The notes under the pieces were generated by a model. The model was not told where the DNA came from. It saw only the letters and a program-made list of their open reading frames with translations, and searched no databases. A DNA stretch of 64,000 nt from CAYWPG01 sp964460035. Its GTDB lineage: Bacteria; Pseudomonadota; Gammaproteobacteria; Nitrococcales; AK92. Of the stretch, positions 33,043 to 43,620 are shown piece after piece. The stretch is taken from the NCBI GenBank assembly GCA_964460035.1, contig CAYWPG010000007.1, positions 1 through 64,000 of the forward strand, given 5' to 3'. The stretch's first letter is position 1. Each line of letters starts with the position of its first letter. A program made the position numbers and the translations under genes.

Positions 33043-34695
33043 CTACATGTTCGGGTAGTTCGGGCCGTCGCCGCCCTGCGGCACCACCCAGACGATGTTC
33101 TGGGTCGGATCCTTGATGTCGCAGGTCTTGCAATGCACGCAGTTCTGCGCGTTGATTTGCAGGCGCGGATTGCTGCCGTCCTCGTCGCTCACGAACTCGT
33201 ACACTCCGGCCGGGCAGTAGCGGCTTTCCGGACCAGCGTACTTCGCGAGGTTGACGTTCACCGGCACCGACGGATCCTTCAGCGTCAGGTGAACCGGCTG
33301 GTTCTCCTCGTGGTTGGTGTTGGACAGGAACACCGACGACATCTTGTCGAAGGTGATCACGCCGTCCGGCTTCGGATACTCGATCTTCTTGCACTGATCG
33401 GCCGGCTTGAGCTGGACATGGTCCGGCTCCTTGCGGTGGATCGTCCACGGGATATTACCGCGCAGCACGAAGTGCTCGATGCCGGTCATCAGGCTGCCGA
33501 CGTAAACGCCCTTCTTGAACCACTGCTTGAAGTTGCGTGCCTTGTGCAGCTCCTTGCGCAGCCAGGAGCGCTCGAAAGCCTCCGGGTAGGCCGTAAGCTC
33601 GTCGTGCTGACGACCGGCCACGATGGCATCGAACGCCGCCTCGGCGGCCAGCATGCCGGTCTTGATCGCGGCATGGCTGCCTTTGATGCGGGCAGCATTC
33701 AGATAGCCGGCATCGCAACCGACCAGCGCACCACCCGGGAACACCGTCTTGGGCAGGCTCAGGATGCCGCCAGCGGTGATCGCGCGCGCGCCGTAGGAAA
33801 TACGACGGCCGCCCTCGAGGAACTCGCGGATCGCCGGATGCGTCTTGAAGCGCTGGAACTCATCGAAAGGCGACAGCCACGGATTCTTGTAGTCCAGCCC
33901 GACCACCAGACCCAGCGTCACCTGGTTGTTCTCCAGATGATAGAGGAAGCCACCACCATAGGTGTCGGGCTCCATGGGCCAGTTGGCGGTATGGATGACC
34001 AGGCCTTGCTTGTGCTTGGCCGGGTCGATTTCCCACAGTTCTTTCAGGCCGATGGCATAGCTTTGCGGATCCTTGCCCTCGTCCAGATTGAACTTGGCAA
34101 TCAGCTGCTTGCCCAGATGCCCGCGCGCGCCCTCGGCAAAGATCGTGTACTTGGCGAGCAGCTCCATGCCCGGCGCGAACTGGTCGGTGGGGTTGCCGTC
34201 GCGGTCGCGCCCCATATCGCCCGTAGCCACGCCGCGCACCGAGCCGTCCTCGTTGTAGAGGATCTCGGCGGCCGCGAAGCCCGGGTAGATTTCCACTTCC
34301 AGCGCCTCCGCCTGCTCGGCCAGCCAACGGCAGACGTTGCCCAGGCTGACGACGTAGTTGCCATGGTTGGCCATGTTCGGCGGCACTATGGGCGACTTGA
34401 TGGCCTTCTTCTCCGTTAGCCAGAGAATGCGGTCTTCGGTCACCGGCGCATTCAGCGGAGCGCCCTTCTCCTTCCAGTCCGGGATCAGCTCATTGAGCGC
34501 TATGGGATCCATCACCGCGCCGGAGAGAATATGGGCGCCGATCTCCGACCCCTTCTCCAGCACACAGACGGAGATCTCCTGCCCCTTCTCCGCGGCCAGT
34601 TGCTTGAGGCGGATGGCGGCGGACAGCCCGGCAGGGCCGCCGCCAACCACCACCACGTCGAATTCCATAGATTCGCGCTCGTACTCTTCGCTCAT
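33043..34695 (-). CDS. Electron transfer flavoprotein-ubiquinone oxidoreductase
   Basis: Membrane-associated flavoprotein/4Fe-4S enzyme that passes electrons from reduced ETF to ubiquinone. The 550 aa have the FAD site VVVVGGGPAGLSAAIRLKQL and the ETF-QO signatures KGSEIGAHILSGAVMDP and EGARGHLGKQL. The C-terminal iron-sulfur domain carries YCPAGVYEF and INAQNCVHCKTCDIKDPTQNI. ATG 34695 has GGAGG 5 nt upstream. It is last in thiolase-gcdH-ETF-QO, and it completes the chain begun by etfBA at 42.9-44.6 kb. Confidence 0.97.
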   Translation of the reverse strand: MSEEYERESMEFDVVVVGGGPAGLSAAIRLKQLAAEKGQEISVCVLEKGSEIGAHILSGAVMDPIALNELIPDWKEKGAPLNAPVTEDRILWLTEKKAIKSPIVPPNMANHGNYVVSLGNVCRWLAEQAEALEVEIYPGFAAAEILYNEDGSVRGVATGDMGRDRDGNPTDQFAPGMELLAKYTIFAEGARGHLGKQLIAKFNLDEGKDPQSYAIGLKELWEIDPAKHKQGLVIHTANWPMEPDTYGGGFLYHLENNQVTLGLVVGLDYKNPWLSPFDEFQRFKTHPAIREFLEGGRRISYGARAITAGGILSLPKTVFPGGALVGCDAGYLNAARIKGSHAAIKTGMLAAEAAFDAIVAGRQHDELTAYPEAFERSWLRKELHKARNFKQWFKKGVYVGSLMTGIEHFVLRGNIPWTIHRKEPDHVQLKPADQCKKIEYPKPDGVITFDKMSSVFLSNTNHEENQPVHLTLKDPSVPVNVNLAKYAGPESRYCPAGVYEFVSDEDGSNPRLQINAQNCVHCKTCDIKDPTQNIVWVVPQGGDGPNYPNM

Positions 34696-34749
34696 GTCAT
34701 CCTCCTGCCTCTACAGGCGCGCTACTCAACTGGCTCGCGACCGCGCGCC

Positions 34750-35919
34750 TCAGGCGCTGAACGCAGCGATGCCGGTCTGGGCACGGCCCAGGATGAGCGC
34801 ATGCACATCGTGGGTACCTTCGTAGGTATTCACCGCCTCCAAGTTCATCACGTGACGAATCACATGATACTCGTCGGAGATGCCGTTACCGCCATGCATG
34901 TCACGGGCGGTGCGGGCGATGTCCAGGGCTTTGCCGGTGTTGTTGCGCTTGAGCAGCGAAACCATCTCCGGCGCCCAGTTCCCCTCGTCCATCAAGCGGC
35001 CGAGCCGCAGCGAGCCCTGCAGCCCGAGCGTGATCTCGGTTTGCATGTCGGCGAGCTTCTTCTGGATCAGCTGATTCGCTGCCAGCGGACGGCCGAACTG
35101 ATGGCGGTCGAGAGTATACTGCCGAGCGGCGTGCCAACAGAACTCCGCAGCCCCCATTGCACCCCACGAAATACCGTAGCGCGCCTTGTTCAGGCAGCTG
35201 AACGGGCCTTTCAGGCCTTCGACCTCAAGCCGATTGGACGCCGGCACGAACACGTCGTCGAGCACGATTTCGCCGGTAATGGAGGCGCGCAGCGCGAACT
35301 TGCCCTCGATCTTGGGCGTCTTGAGTCCCTCTGCACCGCGCTCGACCACGAAACCGTTGACCTTGCCGTCGAGCTTGGCCCAGACAACCAGCACGTCGGC
35401 GATCGGCGAGTTGGTGATCCAGGTCTTGGCGCCGGTGAGACGATAACCGCCTTCCACCTTGACCGCGCGGGTCACCATGCTCCCCGGGTCCGAGCCGTGG
35501 TTCGGCTCGGTGAGGCCGAAGCAGCCGACGAACTCGCCGCTAGCCAGCTTGGGCAGATACTTCTTGCGCAACTCCTCGCTGCCGAATGTATAGATCGGGA
35601 ACATGACCAGCGAGGATTGCACGCTCATCGCCGAGCGGTAGCCGGAATCGACCCGCTCGACCTCGCGCGCGATCAGCCCATAGCAGACATGGTTAACGCC
35701 GGCGCCGCCGTACTGCTCGGGAATGGTGGGACCGAGCAGACCCAGCTCGCCCATCTCGGTCATGATCTCGCGATGGAACACCTCGTGGCGATTGGCCTCG
35801 AGCACGCGCGTCATCAGCTTTTCCTGACAATAGGCACGCGCGGTATCGCGGATCATCCGCTCCTCGTCGGTGAGCTGGTCTTCTAGCCGCAGGGCGTCAT
35901 CCCATGCGAATGCTTTCAT
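34750..35919 (-). CDS. gcdH: Glutaryl-CoA dehydrogenase
   Basis: FAD enzyme that oxidises and decarboxylates glutaryl-CoA to crotonyl-CoA in lysine, tryptophan and some aromatic degradation routes, passing electrons to ETF. The 389 aa show SGYRSAMSVQSSLVMFPIY, GCFGLTEPNHGSDPGSM and the C-terminal NTYEGTHDVHALILGRAQTG, with catalytic base Glu367. These are GcdH-type features rather than general acyl-CoA dehydrogenase ones. ATG 35919 has GGAGA 7 nt upstream. It lies 54 nt before ETF-QO and 39 nt after the thiolase. Confidence 0.95.
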   Translation of the reverse strand: MKAFAWDDALRLEDQLTDEERMIRDTARAYCQEKLMTRVLEANRHEVFHREIMTEMGELGLLGPTIPEQYGGAGVNHVCYGLIAREVERVDSGYRSAMSVQSSLVMFPIYTFGSEELRKKYLPKLASGEFVGCFGLTEPNHGSDPGSMVTRAVKVEGGYRLTGAKTWITNSPIADVLVVWAKLDGKVNGFVVERGAEGLKTPKIEGKFALRASITGEIVLDDVFVPASNRLEVEGLKGPFSCLNKARYGISWGAMGAAEFCWHAARQYTLDRHQFGRPLAANQLIQKKLADMQTEITLGLQGSLRLGRLMDEGNWAPEMVSLLKRNNTGKALDIARTARDMHGGNGISDEYHVIRHVMNLEAVNTYEGTHDVHALILGRAQTGIAAFSA

Positions 35920-35958
35920 CACAGTGTCTCCGTGTTCGTGGTCAGTGTCGTGCGCGGG

Positions 35959-37161
35959 CTACAGCCGCTCGATCACGGCAGCGATGCCCTGGCCGACGCC
36001 GATGCACATAGAAACCAAGGCGTAGCGGCCGCCGCTGCGCTCGAGCTGGCGCAGCGCGGTCAGCGCGATGCGCGCGCCGGATGCGCCCAGCGGATGACCC
36101 ACGGCGATGGCGCCGCCATTGGGGTTGAGGCGCGAGTCGTCGAACGCGATACCGAGCTGCTTGGCGCAGCCCAATACCTGCACCGCAAATGCCTCGTTAA
36201 TCTCGATGACGTCCATATCCTTCAGGCTTAGTCCGGCGCGAGCCAGCGCCTTCTGCGACGCGGGCACCGGCCCCAGGCCCATCACCCGCGGCGGCACGCC
36301 GGCAATGGCCGCCGAAACGATTCGACCGCGAGGGGCAACGCCTGCACGCTCCCCAATCGCGCGACTGCCGATCAGCAGCGCACCGGCGCCATCGTTGACA
36401 CCGGACGCGTTACCGGCGGTGACCACGCCGCCCTCGAACAGCGGCCGCAGCTTCGCCAGCTGCTCCACGTTGGTGCCAGGACGCGGGTGCTCGTCCGCCT
36501 CCACCAGCAGCGGCGGCTGCTTGCGGCCCTGCGGCACCTCTATCGGCACAATCTCTTCCTTGAAGAAGCCTTCCGCCCGCGCCGCCTCGTAGCGCTCCTG
36601 CGAGCGCGCGGCAAAGGCATCGGCATCCTCGCGGCTGAGGTCGAGATCGCGCGCGACGTTATCGGCCGTCTGCGGCATGGTATCGGCGCCAAACTCGGCT
36701 TCCACCTTAGGGTTGGGGAAACGCGCGCCAATGGTCGAGTCGAACATGCGGAAATCGCGGCTGAACGCCGTCTCGCTCTTGGCGAGCACGAACGGCGCGC
36801 GGCTCATGCTCTCCACGCCGCCGGCCACGAACAGATCGCCCTCGCCGCAGGTCACCGCGCGGGCGGCATCGATAATGGCGGCCAATCCGCTGCCGCACAG
36901 GCGGTTCACGGTCTGCCCGCCCACTTCCACCGGCAGGCCGCTGAGCAGCCCGGCATGACGCGCGACGTTGCGGGCATCCTCGCCGGCCTGGTTGGTGCAG
37001 CCAGCGATCACGTCCTCGTAGTCCTGCGCCGAGAAGCTGTTCCGCTGCACCAGCGCCCGTATTACATGGGCCAGCATGTCATCCGGCCGTACCGGCGACA
37101 GAGCACCGGCGTGGCGCCCGAAAGGAGTCCGCAAGCCGTCATAAATATAGCCGTCGAGCAT
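35959..37161 (-). CDS. Acetyl-CoA acetyltransferase / 3-ketoacyl-CoA thiolase
   Basis: Thiolase of 400 aa that cleaves a 3-ketoacyl-CoA to acetyl-CoA, or condenses two acyl-CoAs. Active-site residues are visible: Cys89 (VNRLCGSGLAA), His356 (VGHPLGASGAR) and Cys386 (SMCIGVGQG). The opening YIYDGLRTPFGRHAGAL is shared with the PcaF/PaaJ-like branch. With GcdH downstream it could act after crotonyl-CoA has been converted to acetoacetyl-CoA. ATG 37161 has GGGGAG 8 nt upstream; the upstream TTG is rejected. First gene of the minus-strand operon, divergent from the IclR gene. Confidence 0.93.
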   Translation of the reverse strand: MLDGYIYDGLRTPFGRHAGALSPVRPDDMLAHVIRALVQRNSFSAQDYEDVIAGCTNQAGEDARNVARHAGLLSGLPVEVGGQTVNRLCGSGLAAIIDAARAVTCGEGDLFVAGGVESMSRAPFVLAKSETAFSRDFRMFDSTIGARFPNPKVEAEFGADTMPQTADNVARDLDLSREDADAFAARSQERYEAARAEGFFKEEIVPIEVPQGRKQPPLLVEADEHPRPGTNVEQLAKLRPLFEGGVVTAGNASGVNDGAGALLIGSRAIGERAGVAPRGRIVSAAIAGVPPRVMGLGPVPASQKALARAGLSLKDMDVIEINEAFAVQVLGCAKQLGIAFDDSRLNPNGGAIAVGHPLGASGARIALTALRQLERSGGRYALVSMCIGVGQGIAAVIERL

Positions 37162-37539
37162 GTTCGATCTCCCCAAGGTATGTGTTCAGCTCGCCGACAG
37201 CCGGTGATGCCCGGCCACCGCTCCGTAGTCGTTCAGCATGTGAGGCGACGGGGCACCGCTCCCCGCACAGACCACGCCGTGCGCCTGGGCACGACCTTGG
37301 GTTCGCCTAAGAGGTGGCGAGCGGCCCCACATAGGCAGACCCCTAAGTCATTGTTAACAAATGACTTTCAAACACTGTACCGCAGTGCGGAATTCAGTTT
37401 CGCAAACTTGACACTCAGGATAGGTCGTGCCAGAGTCGTTTGCAACCGGTTTGCGACTGCACGTGCGCAGTCGATCACGCATCGTATCGTAATAGAAAAG
37501 TGGGTGCGCGCCGCGCACCGGCGGCGGACCTGTAACACC
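37162..37539. promoter_or_regulatory. Divergent control region between thiolase and IclR-family regulator
   Basis: 378 nt without a gene. It holds four dyads in 112 nt: 37347-37365 (core TTGTTAACAA flanked by GTCA/TGAC); 37373-37387 (CACTG-N5-CAGTG); 37396-37408 (AGTTT-CGC-AAACT); 37434-37458 (AGTCG...CGACT around AACCGGTT). A perfect -35 TTGACA (37408-37413) points to the regulator gene; its -10 is poor. The layout fits autoregulation plus control of the divergent operon. Confidence 0.55.
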
Positions 37540-38325
37540 ATGACCGACGAAAATGCGCCGACCAAGGACCGCAAGTTCGTAACAGCGCTCGCCCGCGGGT
37601 TGGAGGTTTTGCGCGCCTTCAAGCCCGGCGACGGTTTTTTGGGCAACCAGGAAATCGCCCGCCGCACGGGGCTGCCCAAGCCCACCGTCACGCGCCTTAC
37701 TTACACTCTGACCAAGCTCGGATACCTGTCGTACTCCGAGCGCCTGGAGCGCTACCAGCTCGGCACCGGAGTCCTGGCCCTAGGCTATGCAACGCTCGCG
37801 AATTACGGCGTTCGCCAGATAGCGCGTCCTTATATGCAAGCGCTGGCCGACGAGCTCGACTGCGCGGTCTCGCTCGGTGCGCGCGAGCGGCTCTCGATGG
37901 TATATCTGGAAACCTGCCGCGGCGGCGGCGCGGTAACGCTGCGACTGGACGTCGGCTCGCGCATTCCCGTAGCCACCACCGCGATGGGCCGTGCTTTTCT
38001 GGCAGCGCTGCCCGAAGGTGAGCGTAACTACCTGATGGAGCACATCAAGAAGCGGGCCGGGGCGGAGTGGCCAGCGCTGCGCAAACAGATCGAAAGCGCT
38101 CTGGAGCATTACCACGACTTCGGTTACGTGAAAACGGTGGGCGACTGGGAGCGGGACGTCAACTCGGTCGGGGTGCCGCTGGTCCAGGCAGAGAACGGCG
38201 ATGTATTCGCGTTCAACTGCGGCGGCCCCTCGTTCCTGTTGCCAGAACATCGCCTGGATACCGAGCTTGCGCCAAAGCTCAAACAGTTGGCTGCTGACGT
38301 GCAGAACGCCCTCAGCCGCATTTAA
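37540..38325 (+). CDS. IclR-family transcriptional regulator
   Basis: DNA-binding regulator of 261 aa. The N-terminal winged helix is FVTALARGLEVLRAFKPGDGFLGNQEIARRTGLPKPTVTRLTYTLTKLGYL. The C-terminal IclR effector domain is VRQIARPYMQALADELDCAVSLGARERLSMVYLETCRG, followed by IPVATTAMGRAFLAALP and VNSVGVPL. Start ATG 37540 (MTDENAPTKDRKF) is fixed by domain length; the frame stays open far upstream into the antisense of the thiolase. It is likely to control the divergent thiolase-gcdH-ETF-QO operon and/or the acyl-CoA genes 36 nt downstream. Effector unknown. Confidence 0.93.
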   Translation: MTDENAPTKDRKFVTALARGLEVLRAFKPGDGFLGNQEIARRTGLPKPTVTRLTYTLTKLGYLSYSERLERYQLGTGVLALGYATLANYGVRQIARPYMQALADELDCAVSLGARERLSMVYLETCRGGGAVTLRLDVGSRIPVATTAMGRAFLAALPEGERNYLMEHIKKRAGAEWPALRKQIESALEHYHDFGYVKTVGDWERDVNSVGVPLVQAENGDVFAFNCGGPSFLLPEHRLDTELAPKLKQLAADVQNALSRI

Positions 38326-38360
38326 ACTCGCTTTAATCCTACACACTGAAGGATCTAGCC

Positions 38361-39514
38361 GTGATCAGAGATCAAGAAACCCTCGACCAGTTGCTCGACA
38401 CCATTCGTCGTTTCGTGCGCGAGCGCTTGCAGCCGGCCGAACAGCAGGTCGCAGAGGAGGACGCCATTCCTGCAGACATCCTGCAGGAGATGAAAGACAT
38501 GGGGCTGTTCGGGCTGTCCATCCCCGAGGAGTACGGCGGCCTTGGCCTAACGATGGAAGAAGAGGTCCTGGTAGCTTTCGAAATCGGCAAGACCTCGCCC
38601 GCTTTCCGCTCCATTTTCGGCACCAACAACGGTATCGGCGCTCAGGGCATCCTCATCGACGGCACCGAGGAGCAAAAGCGCAAGTACCTGCCCAAGCTCG
38701 CCACGGGCGAGATCATCAGCTCCTTCTGCCTGACCGAGCCGGACGCAGGCTCCGATGCCGCTTCGCTGAAGACCCGTGCGGACAAGGACGGCGACTACTA
38801 CATCCTCAACGGCACCAAGCGCTTTATCACCAACGGTCCGCACGCCGGGCTGTACACGGTGATGGCGCGCACTGATCCGAACAACAAGGGCGCCGGCGGC
38901 ATCACCGCCTTCATCGTCGAGGGCGACACCCCGGGCCTGATCCGCGGCAAGCCGGATAAGAAGATGGGCCAGCAGGGCGCTCATACCTGCGACATCATCT
39001 TCGAGAACTGCCGCGTACCGGCCGAGAACATCATCGGCGGCGTTCCCGGCAAGGGCTTCTACACGGCAATGAAGGTGCTCGACCGCGGTCGCCTGCACAT
39101 CTCCGCCGTGTGCGTGGGGGTAGCCGAGCGCCTGATCCACGACGCTCTGCACTATGCACTGGAGCGCAAGCAGTTCGGTCAGCCCATCGCCGAGCATCAG
39201 CTGATCCAGGCGATGCTGGCGGACAGCGAGACCGAGGCTTATGCCGGCCGCTGCATGGTGCTGGACGCCGCTCGCCGTAAGGACGCAGGAGAGAACGTGA
39301 GCAAGCTCGCTTCCTGCGCCAAGCTCTATTGCGCGGAGATGGTCGGGCGCGTTGCCGACCGCGCGGTGCAGATCCACGGCGGCTCGGGCTATATGCAGGA
39401 GTATGCGGTGGAACGCTTCTATCGGGACGTGCGGCTGTTCCGCCTGTACGAAGGCACCACCCAGATCCAGCAGATCGTGGTCGCCCGCAACATGATTCGC
39501 GAAGCGTTGGGACA

Positions 39515-39518
<4 letters not shown>
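38361..39518 (+). CDS. Acyl-CoA dehydrogenase
   Basis: FAD enzyme oxidising acyl-CoA to trans-2-enoyl-CoA and reducing ETF. The 385 aa contain SSFCLTEPDAGSDAASLKTRA, the FAD-contact region RFITNGPHAGLYTVMARTD, ERKQFGQPIAEHQLIQ and VQIHGGSGYMQEYAVERFYRDVRLFRLYEGTTQIQQIVVARNM. The catalytic base is Glu364 in LYEGT. GTG 38361 is preceded by GAAGG. It is coupled to the acyl-CoA ligase by an ATGA overlap, so the pair probably acts on one acid. Chain length cannot be read from sequence. Confidence 0.94.
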
Positions 39519-41086
<1,568 letters not shown>

Positions 41087-41148
41087 CGGCCGCGCTTCCG
41101 CACCGTCCGTTCCACCGGCGCCCGCCGCGGGCGCCACAGGTCGCGAGC

Positions 41149-42549
41149 ATGAACCTAGGGCGCTTCGGGATATGGTCGCTGCCCATCGTTATGGTCAGCA
41201 CCATGCTCAGCCTCGCCCTGCGCACGGATGTGCTGGCCTGGCCGATCGCAATCGCGATCGTCGTTTACGTCATTGTCGAATGGCCCGAACAAGGCGCGAT
41301 GGCACGGGGAGTTGCCATATCGGCCGTTTTACTGGCCGTGCTGGCCGCCGCTGCCCTGCCCGCGCCGGGCGACACGCTGTGGGAAGGGCTGGACCGCTTC
41401 GCGTTCATGGCAAGCTTTCTCGCCTGCCTGGGCCTGCTGCGCACCGCCGCGGAGACCTCCCCCTTGCTGCGCCGCTGCGGCCAGGCGCTGGTGCAGCAAC
41501 CGCCCCAACGCCGTTACCTGACGCTCTCCCTGGGGGCGGCACTGTTCGGCATGGTCATCAACATCGGCGTACTCAACCTGCTCGGGCTGGCGAGCCTGCG
41601 CGGCAATACCCTGGCTGCGGCCGGCGGCGACCGGAGCGTGCAGAATATCCGCAAGCGGCGCATGTTCTCCGCGATCCTGCGCGGCTTTGCGCTGGTACCG
41701 CTGATTTCCCCGCTGGGCATCAGCCTGGCGGTCATACTCTCCGCCCTGCCGGGGCTGCGCTGGCTGGACATCCTCCCGTTCGCCGGCAGCACGGCCTTGC
41801 TCATGCTATTGCTGGGCTGGGCGCTGGACAGAATGTCCGCGCCACGACGAGCGCTGCAGCCGCCGCAGCGCAAGGCGGGCAGCCTGCGTCCGCTGCTCGA
41901 GTTTTGCCTGCTGCTTACCGCCATCGTCGGCTCTACGTTCCTGTTCGCCGCCTTGCTGCAGGTATCGCTGCCCACCGCGGTACTGTATTCCGGACCGCTG
42001 GCCGCACTGGTGTGGCTGGCCGCTCAGCGCCGGCGCCTGGCCGGCGGCAGCGGCCTGGTCCGGGCCGGCGCCACACTGGTGCGGCGGGCGCACGCGATCT
42101 TCCCCAGCATGCGCGGCGAGATAGTGGTGCTGGGCGGTGCGGCCTTCATCGGCGTGCTGCTCAGCGAACTGCTGCCCTTGGAGACACTGGCGCAAGCGCT
42201 GACTGCGAGCGGCCTCAGCGGTGGCTGGCTCGCGCTGGGGGTGACGCTGCTGATGCTGATAACCTCCCAGTTCGGGATCAATCCGATCGTATCCGCCACT
42301 TTGCTGCTCGCGCTGCTGCCGGCACCCGAAATGTTCGGCATGCCGTCGGCGCTGTTCGCTGCCGCGCTTATGGCGGGCTGGTCGCTGGCGATGGTGTCCG
42401 CGCCTATCACCGCGGCCATGCTGGTCGCCGGACGGCTGTTGAATGTATCCCCCATCACCGTGGGGTGGCGCTGGAACGGCGCTTTTGTGGTCGCGATGAC
42501 GGCGCTGCTGGCGTTCTGGTTCCCGTTTCTTGCCCATTTGGCGGCATAA
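41149..42549 (+). CDS. Polytopic inner-membrane protein of unknown function
   Basis: 466 aa with about 12 predicted membrane helices (LPIVMVSTMLSLAL, VAISAVLLAVLAAAALP, YLTLSLGAALFGMVINIGVLNLLGLASL, SILRGFALVPLISPLGISLAVIL and others). It also has a Ser/Gly-rich re-entrant-like segment near the C-terminus (LITSQFGINPIVSATLLLALLP). That layout recalls ion-transporter superfamily anion permeases, but no family was recognised. ATG 41149 starts 62 nt after the ligase; the ~174-codon upstream extension overlaps it and is rejected. It may import the substrate of the ligase/dehydrogenase pair. Confidence 0.75.
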   Translation: MNLGRFGIWSLPIVMVSTMLSLALRTDVLAWPIAIAIVVYVIVEWPEQGAMARGVAISAVLLAVLAAAALPAPGDTLWEGLDRFAFMASFLACLGLLRTAAETSPLLRRCGQALVQQPPQRRYLTLSLGAALFGMVINIGVLNLLGLASLRGNTLAAAGGDRSVQNIRKRRMFSAILRGFALVPLISPLGISLAVILSALPGLRWLDILPFAGSTALLMLLLGWALDRMSAPRRALQPPQRKAGSLRPLLEFCLLLTAIVGSTFLFAALLQVSLPTAVLYSGPLAALVWLAAQRRRLAGGSGLVRAGATLVRRAHAIFPSMRGEIVVLGGAAFIGVLLSELLPLETLAQALTASGLSGGWLALGVTLLMLITSQFGINPIVSATLLLALLPAPEMFGMPSALFAAALMAGWSLAMVSAPITAAMLVAGRLLNVSPITVGWRWNGAFVVAMTALLAFWFPFLAHLAA

Positions 42550-42770
42550 TGTGAACTTATGGGATTGAAGTGAACGCGCAAATCCCTACCATATGGCGAT
42601 CGAGATGATCTCTCGTACGAGCGATATGCTGAGCGCGGCGCCATTGCACAAAACGTCGCCTTCATTGACGGCACCGATTGTTCTCGGCTCCCGGCTCCGG
42701 TACCCTTTTCCGCTCGATTGCGCTCGCCCTGCGAGGTCTGTGCCGCACCGCAATCCGGTTCGCGCTGGCC

Positions 42771-42800
42771 TTGACAGTCGGCGAAGCGGGCACCTATGCT
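42771..42800 (+). promoter_or_regulatory. Sigma70-type promoter of etfBA
   Basis: A perfect -35 TTGACA (42771-42776), an 18-nt spacer and -10 TATGCT (42795-42800). Transcription would begin near 42807, about 64 nt before the etfB ATG. Confidence 0.65.
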
Positions 42801-42815
42801 GCCGGCGCATTTTTT

Positions 42816-42828
42816 AAAACATCGTTTC
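42816..42828. promoter_or_regulatory. Putative PsrA/TetR-like operator at the etfBA start
   Basis: AAAAC-ATC-GTTTC. It lies just downstream of the predicted start. It resembles the pseudomonad fatty-acid regulator PsrA site (G/C)AAAC-N2-4-GTTT(G/C), differing only in the first base. Assignment is by resemblance. Confidence 0.4.
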
Positions 42829-42870
42829 GCACTGTGGAACCCACGGAACACCAACCAATAGGGCACGAGC

Positions 42871-43620
42871 ATGAAGATATTGGTCGCGGTAAAGCGGGTC
42901 GTCGACTATAACGTTCGGATCCGTGTGAAGGCGGACCAGACGGGCGTCGAAACCGCCAACGTCAAGATGTCCATGAACCCCTTCGACGAGATCGCCCTTG
43001 AAGAGGCGGTACGCATCAAGGAAGCTGGCAAGGCCAACGAGGTCGTGGTCGTTTCCATTGGCCCCTCCCAGGCCCAGGAAACGATCCGCACGGGTCTGGC
43101 CATGGGCGGCGACCGGGGTGTTCTGGTGGAAACCGATGCCGAGCTCGAGCCGCTGACGATCGCCAAGCTCCTCAAGGCGGTGGTCGAGAAGGAGAACCCG
43201 GACCTGCTGATCCTGGGCAAGCAGGCCATCGACGGCGACAACAACCAGACCGGCCAGATGCTGGCCGAGCTGCTGGACTGGCCGCAGGCCACCTTTGCTT
43301 CCAAGGTCGAGCTGGGCTCCGGCACCGTTAAGGTGACGCGCGAAGTCGACGGCGGCCTAGAGACCCTGGAGCTGGATCTGCCGGCTCTGATTACCAGCGA
43401 CCTGCGCCTGAACGAGCCGCGTTATGCCAAGCTCCCGAACATCATGAAGGCCAAGAAGAAGCCGCTGGATACCATGACTCCGGCCGATCTGGGCGTGGAC
43501 ATCAGCCCGCGCCTGAAGACGCTGAAGGTCCAGGAGCCGCCGAAGCGCAAGGGCGGCGTGAAGGTTGCAGACGTCCAGGAGCTGGTAGCCAAGCTCCGCA
43601 ACGAAGCGAAGGTGATCTAA
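42871..43620 (+). CDS. etfB: Electron transfer flavoprotein beta subunit
   Basis: AMP-binding subunit of the soluble ETF heterodimer that collects electrons from acyl-CoA dehydrogenases. The 249 aa begin MKILVAVKRVVDYNVRIRVK and contain MNPFDEIALEEAVRIKEAG, the ETF-beta signature region VETANVKMSMNPFDE, and LLILGKQAIDGDNNQTGQMLAELLDWPQATFAS. It starts at ATG 42871 with AGGG upstream. etfA follows with no gap. Promoter and putative operator lie just upstream. Confidence 0.97.
   Translation: MKILVAVKRVVDYNVRIRVKADQTGVETANVKMSMNPFDEIALEEAVRIKEAGKANEVVVVSIGPSQAQETIRTGLAMGGDRGVLVETDAELEPLTIAKLLKAVVEKENPDLLILGKQAIDGDNNQTGQMLAELLDWPQATFASKVELGSGTVKVTREVDGGLETLELDLPALITSDLRLNEPRYAKLPNIMKAKKKPLDTMTPADLGVDISPRLKTLKVQEPPKRKGGVKVADVQELVAKLRNEAKVI

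Larger units (their letters stand above)
42550..42870. promoter_or_regulatory. 321-nt control region upstream of etfBA
   Basis: No gene. A perfect 10-bp palindrome CTCGTACGAG lies at 42612-42621. A dyad CATAA-N7-TTATG (42545-42561) overlaps the end of the upstream gene. The main promoter and a repressor-like dyad are listed separately. Confidence 0.5.

Noticed and set aside
36487..37539. A 351-codon upstream extension of the IclR-family gene
   Set aside because: It runs antisense through the thiolase and its promoter; the regulator domain starts at 37540.
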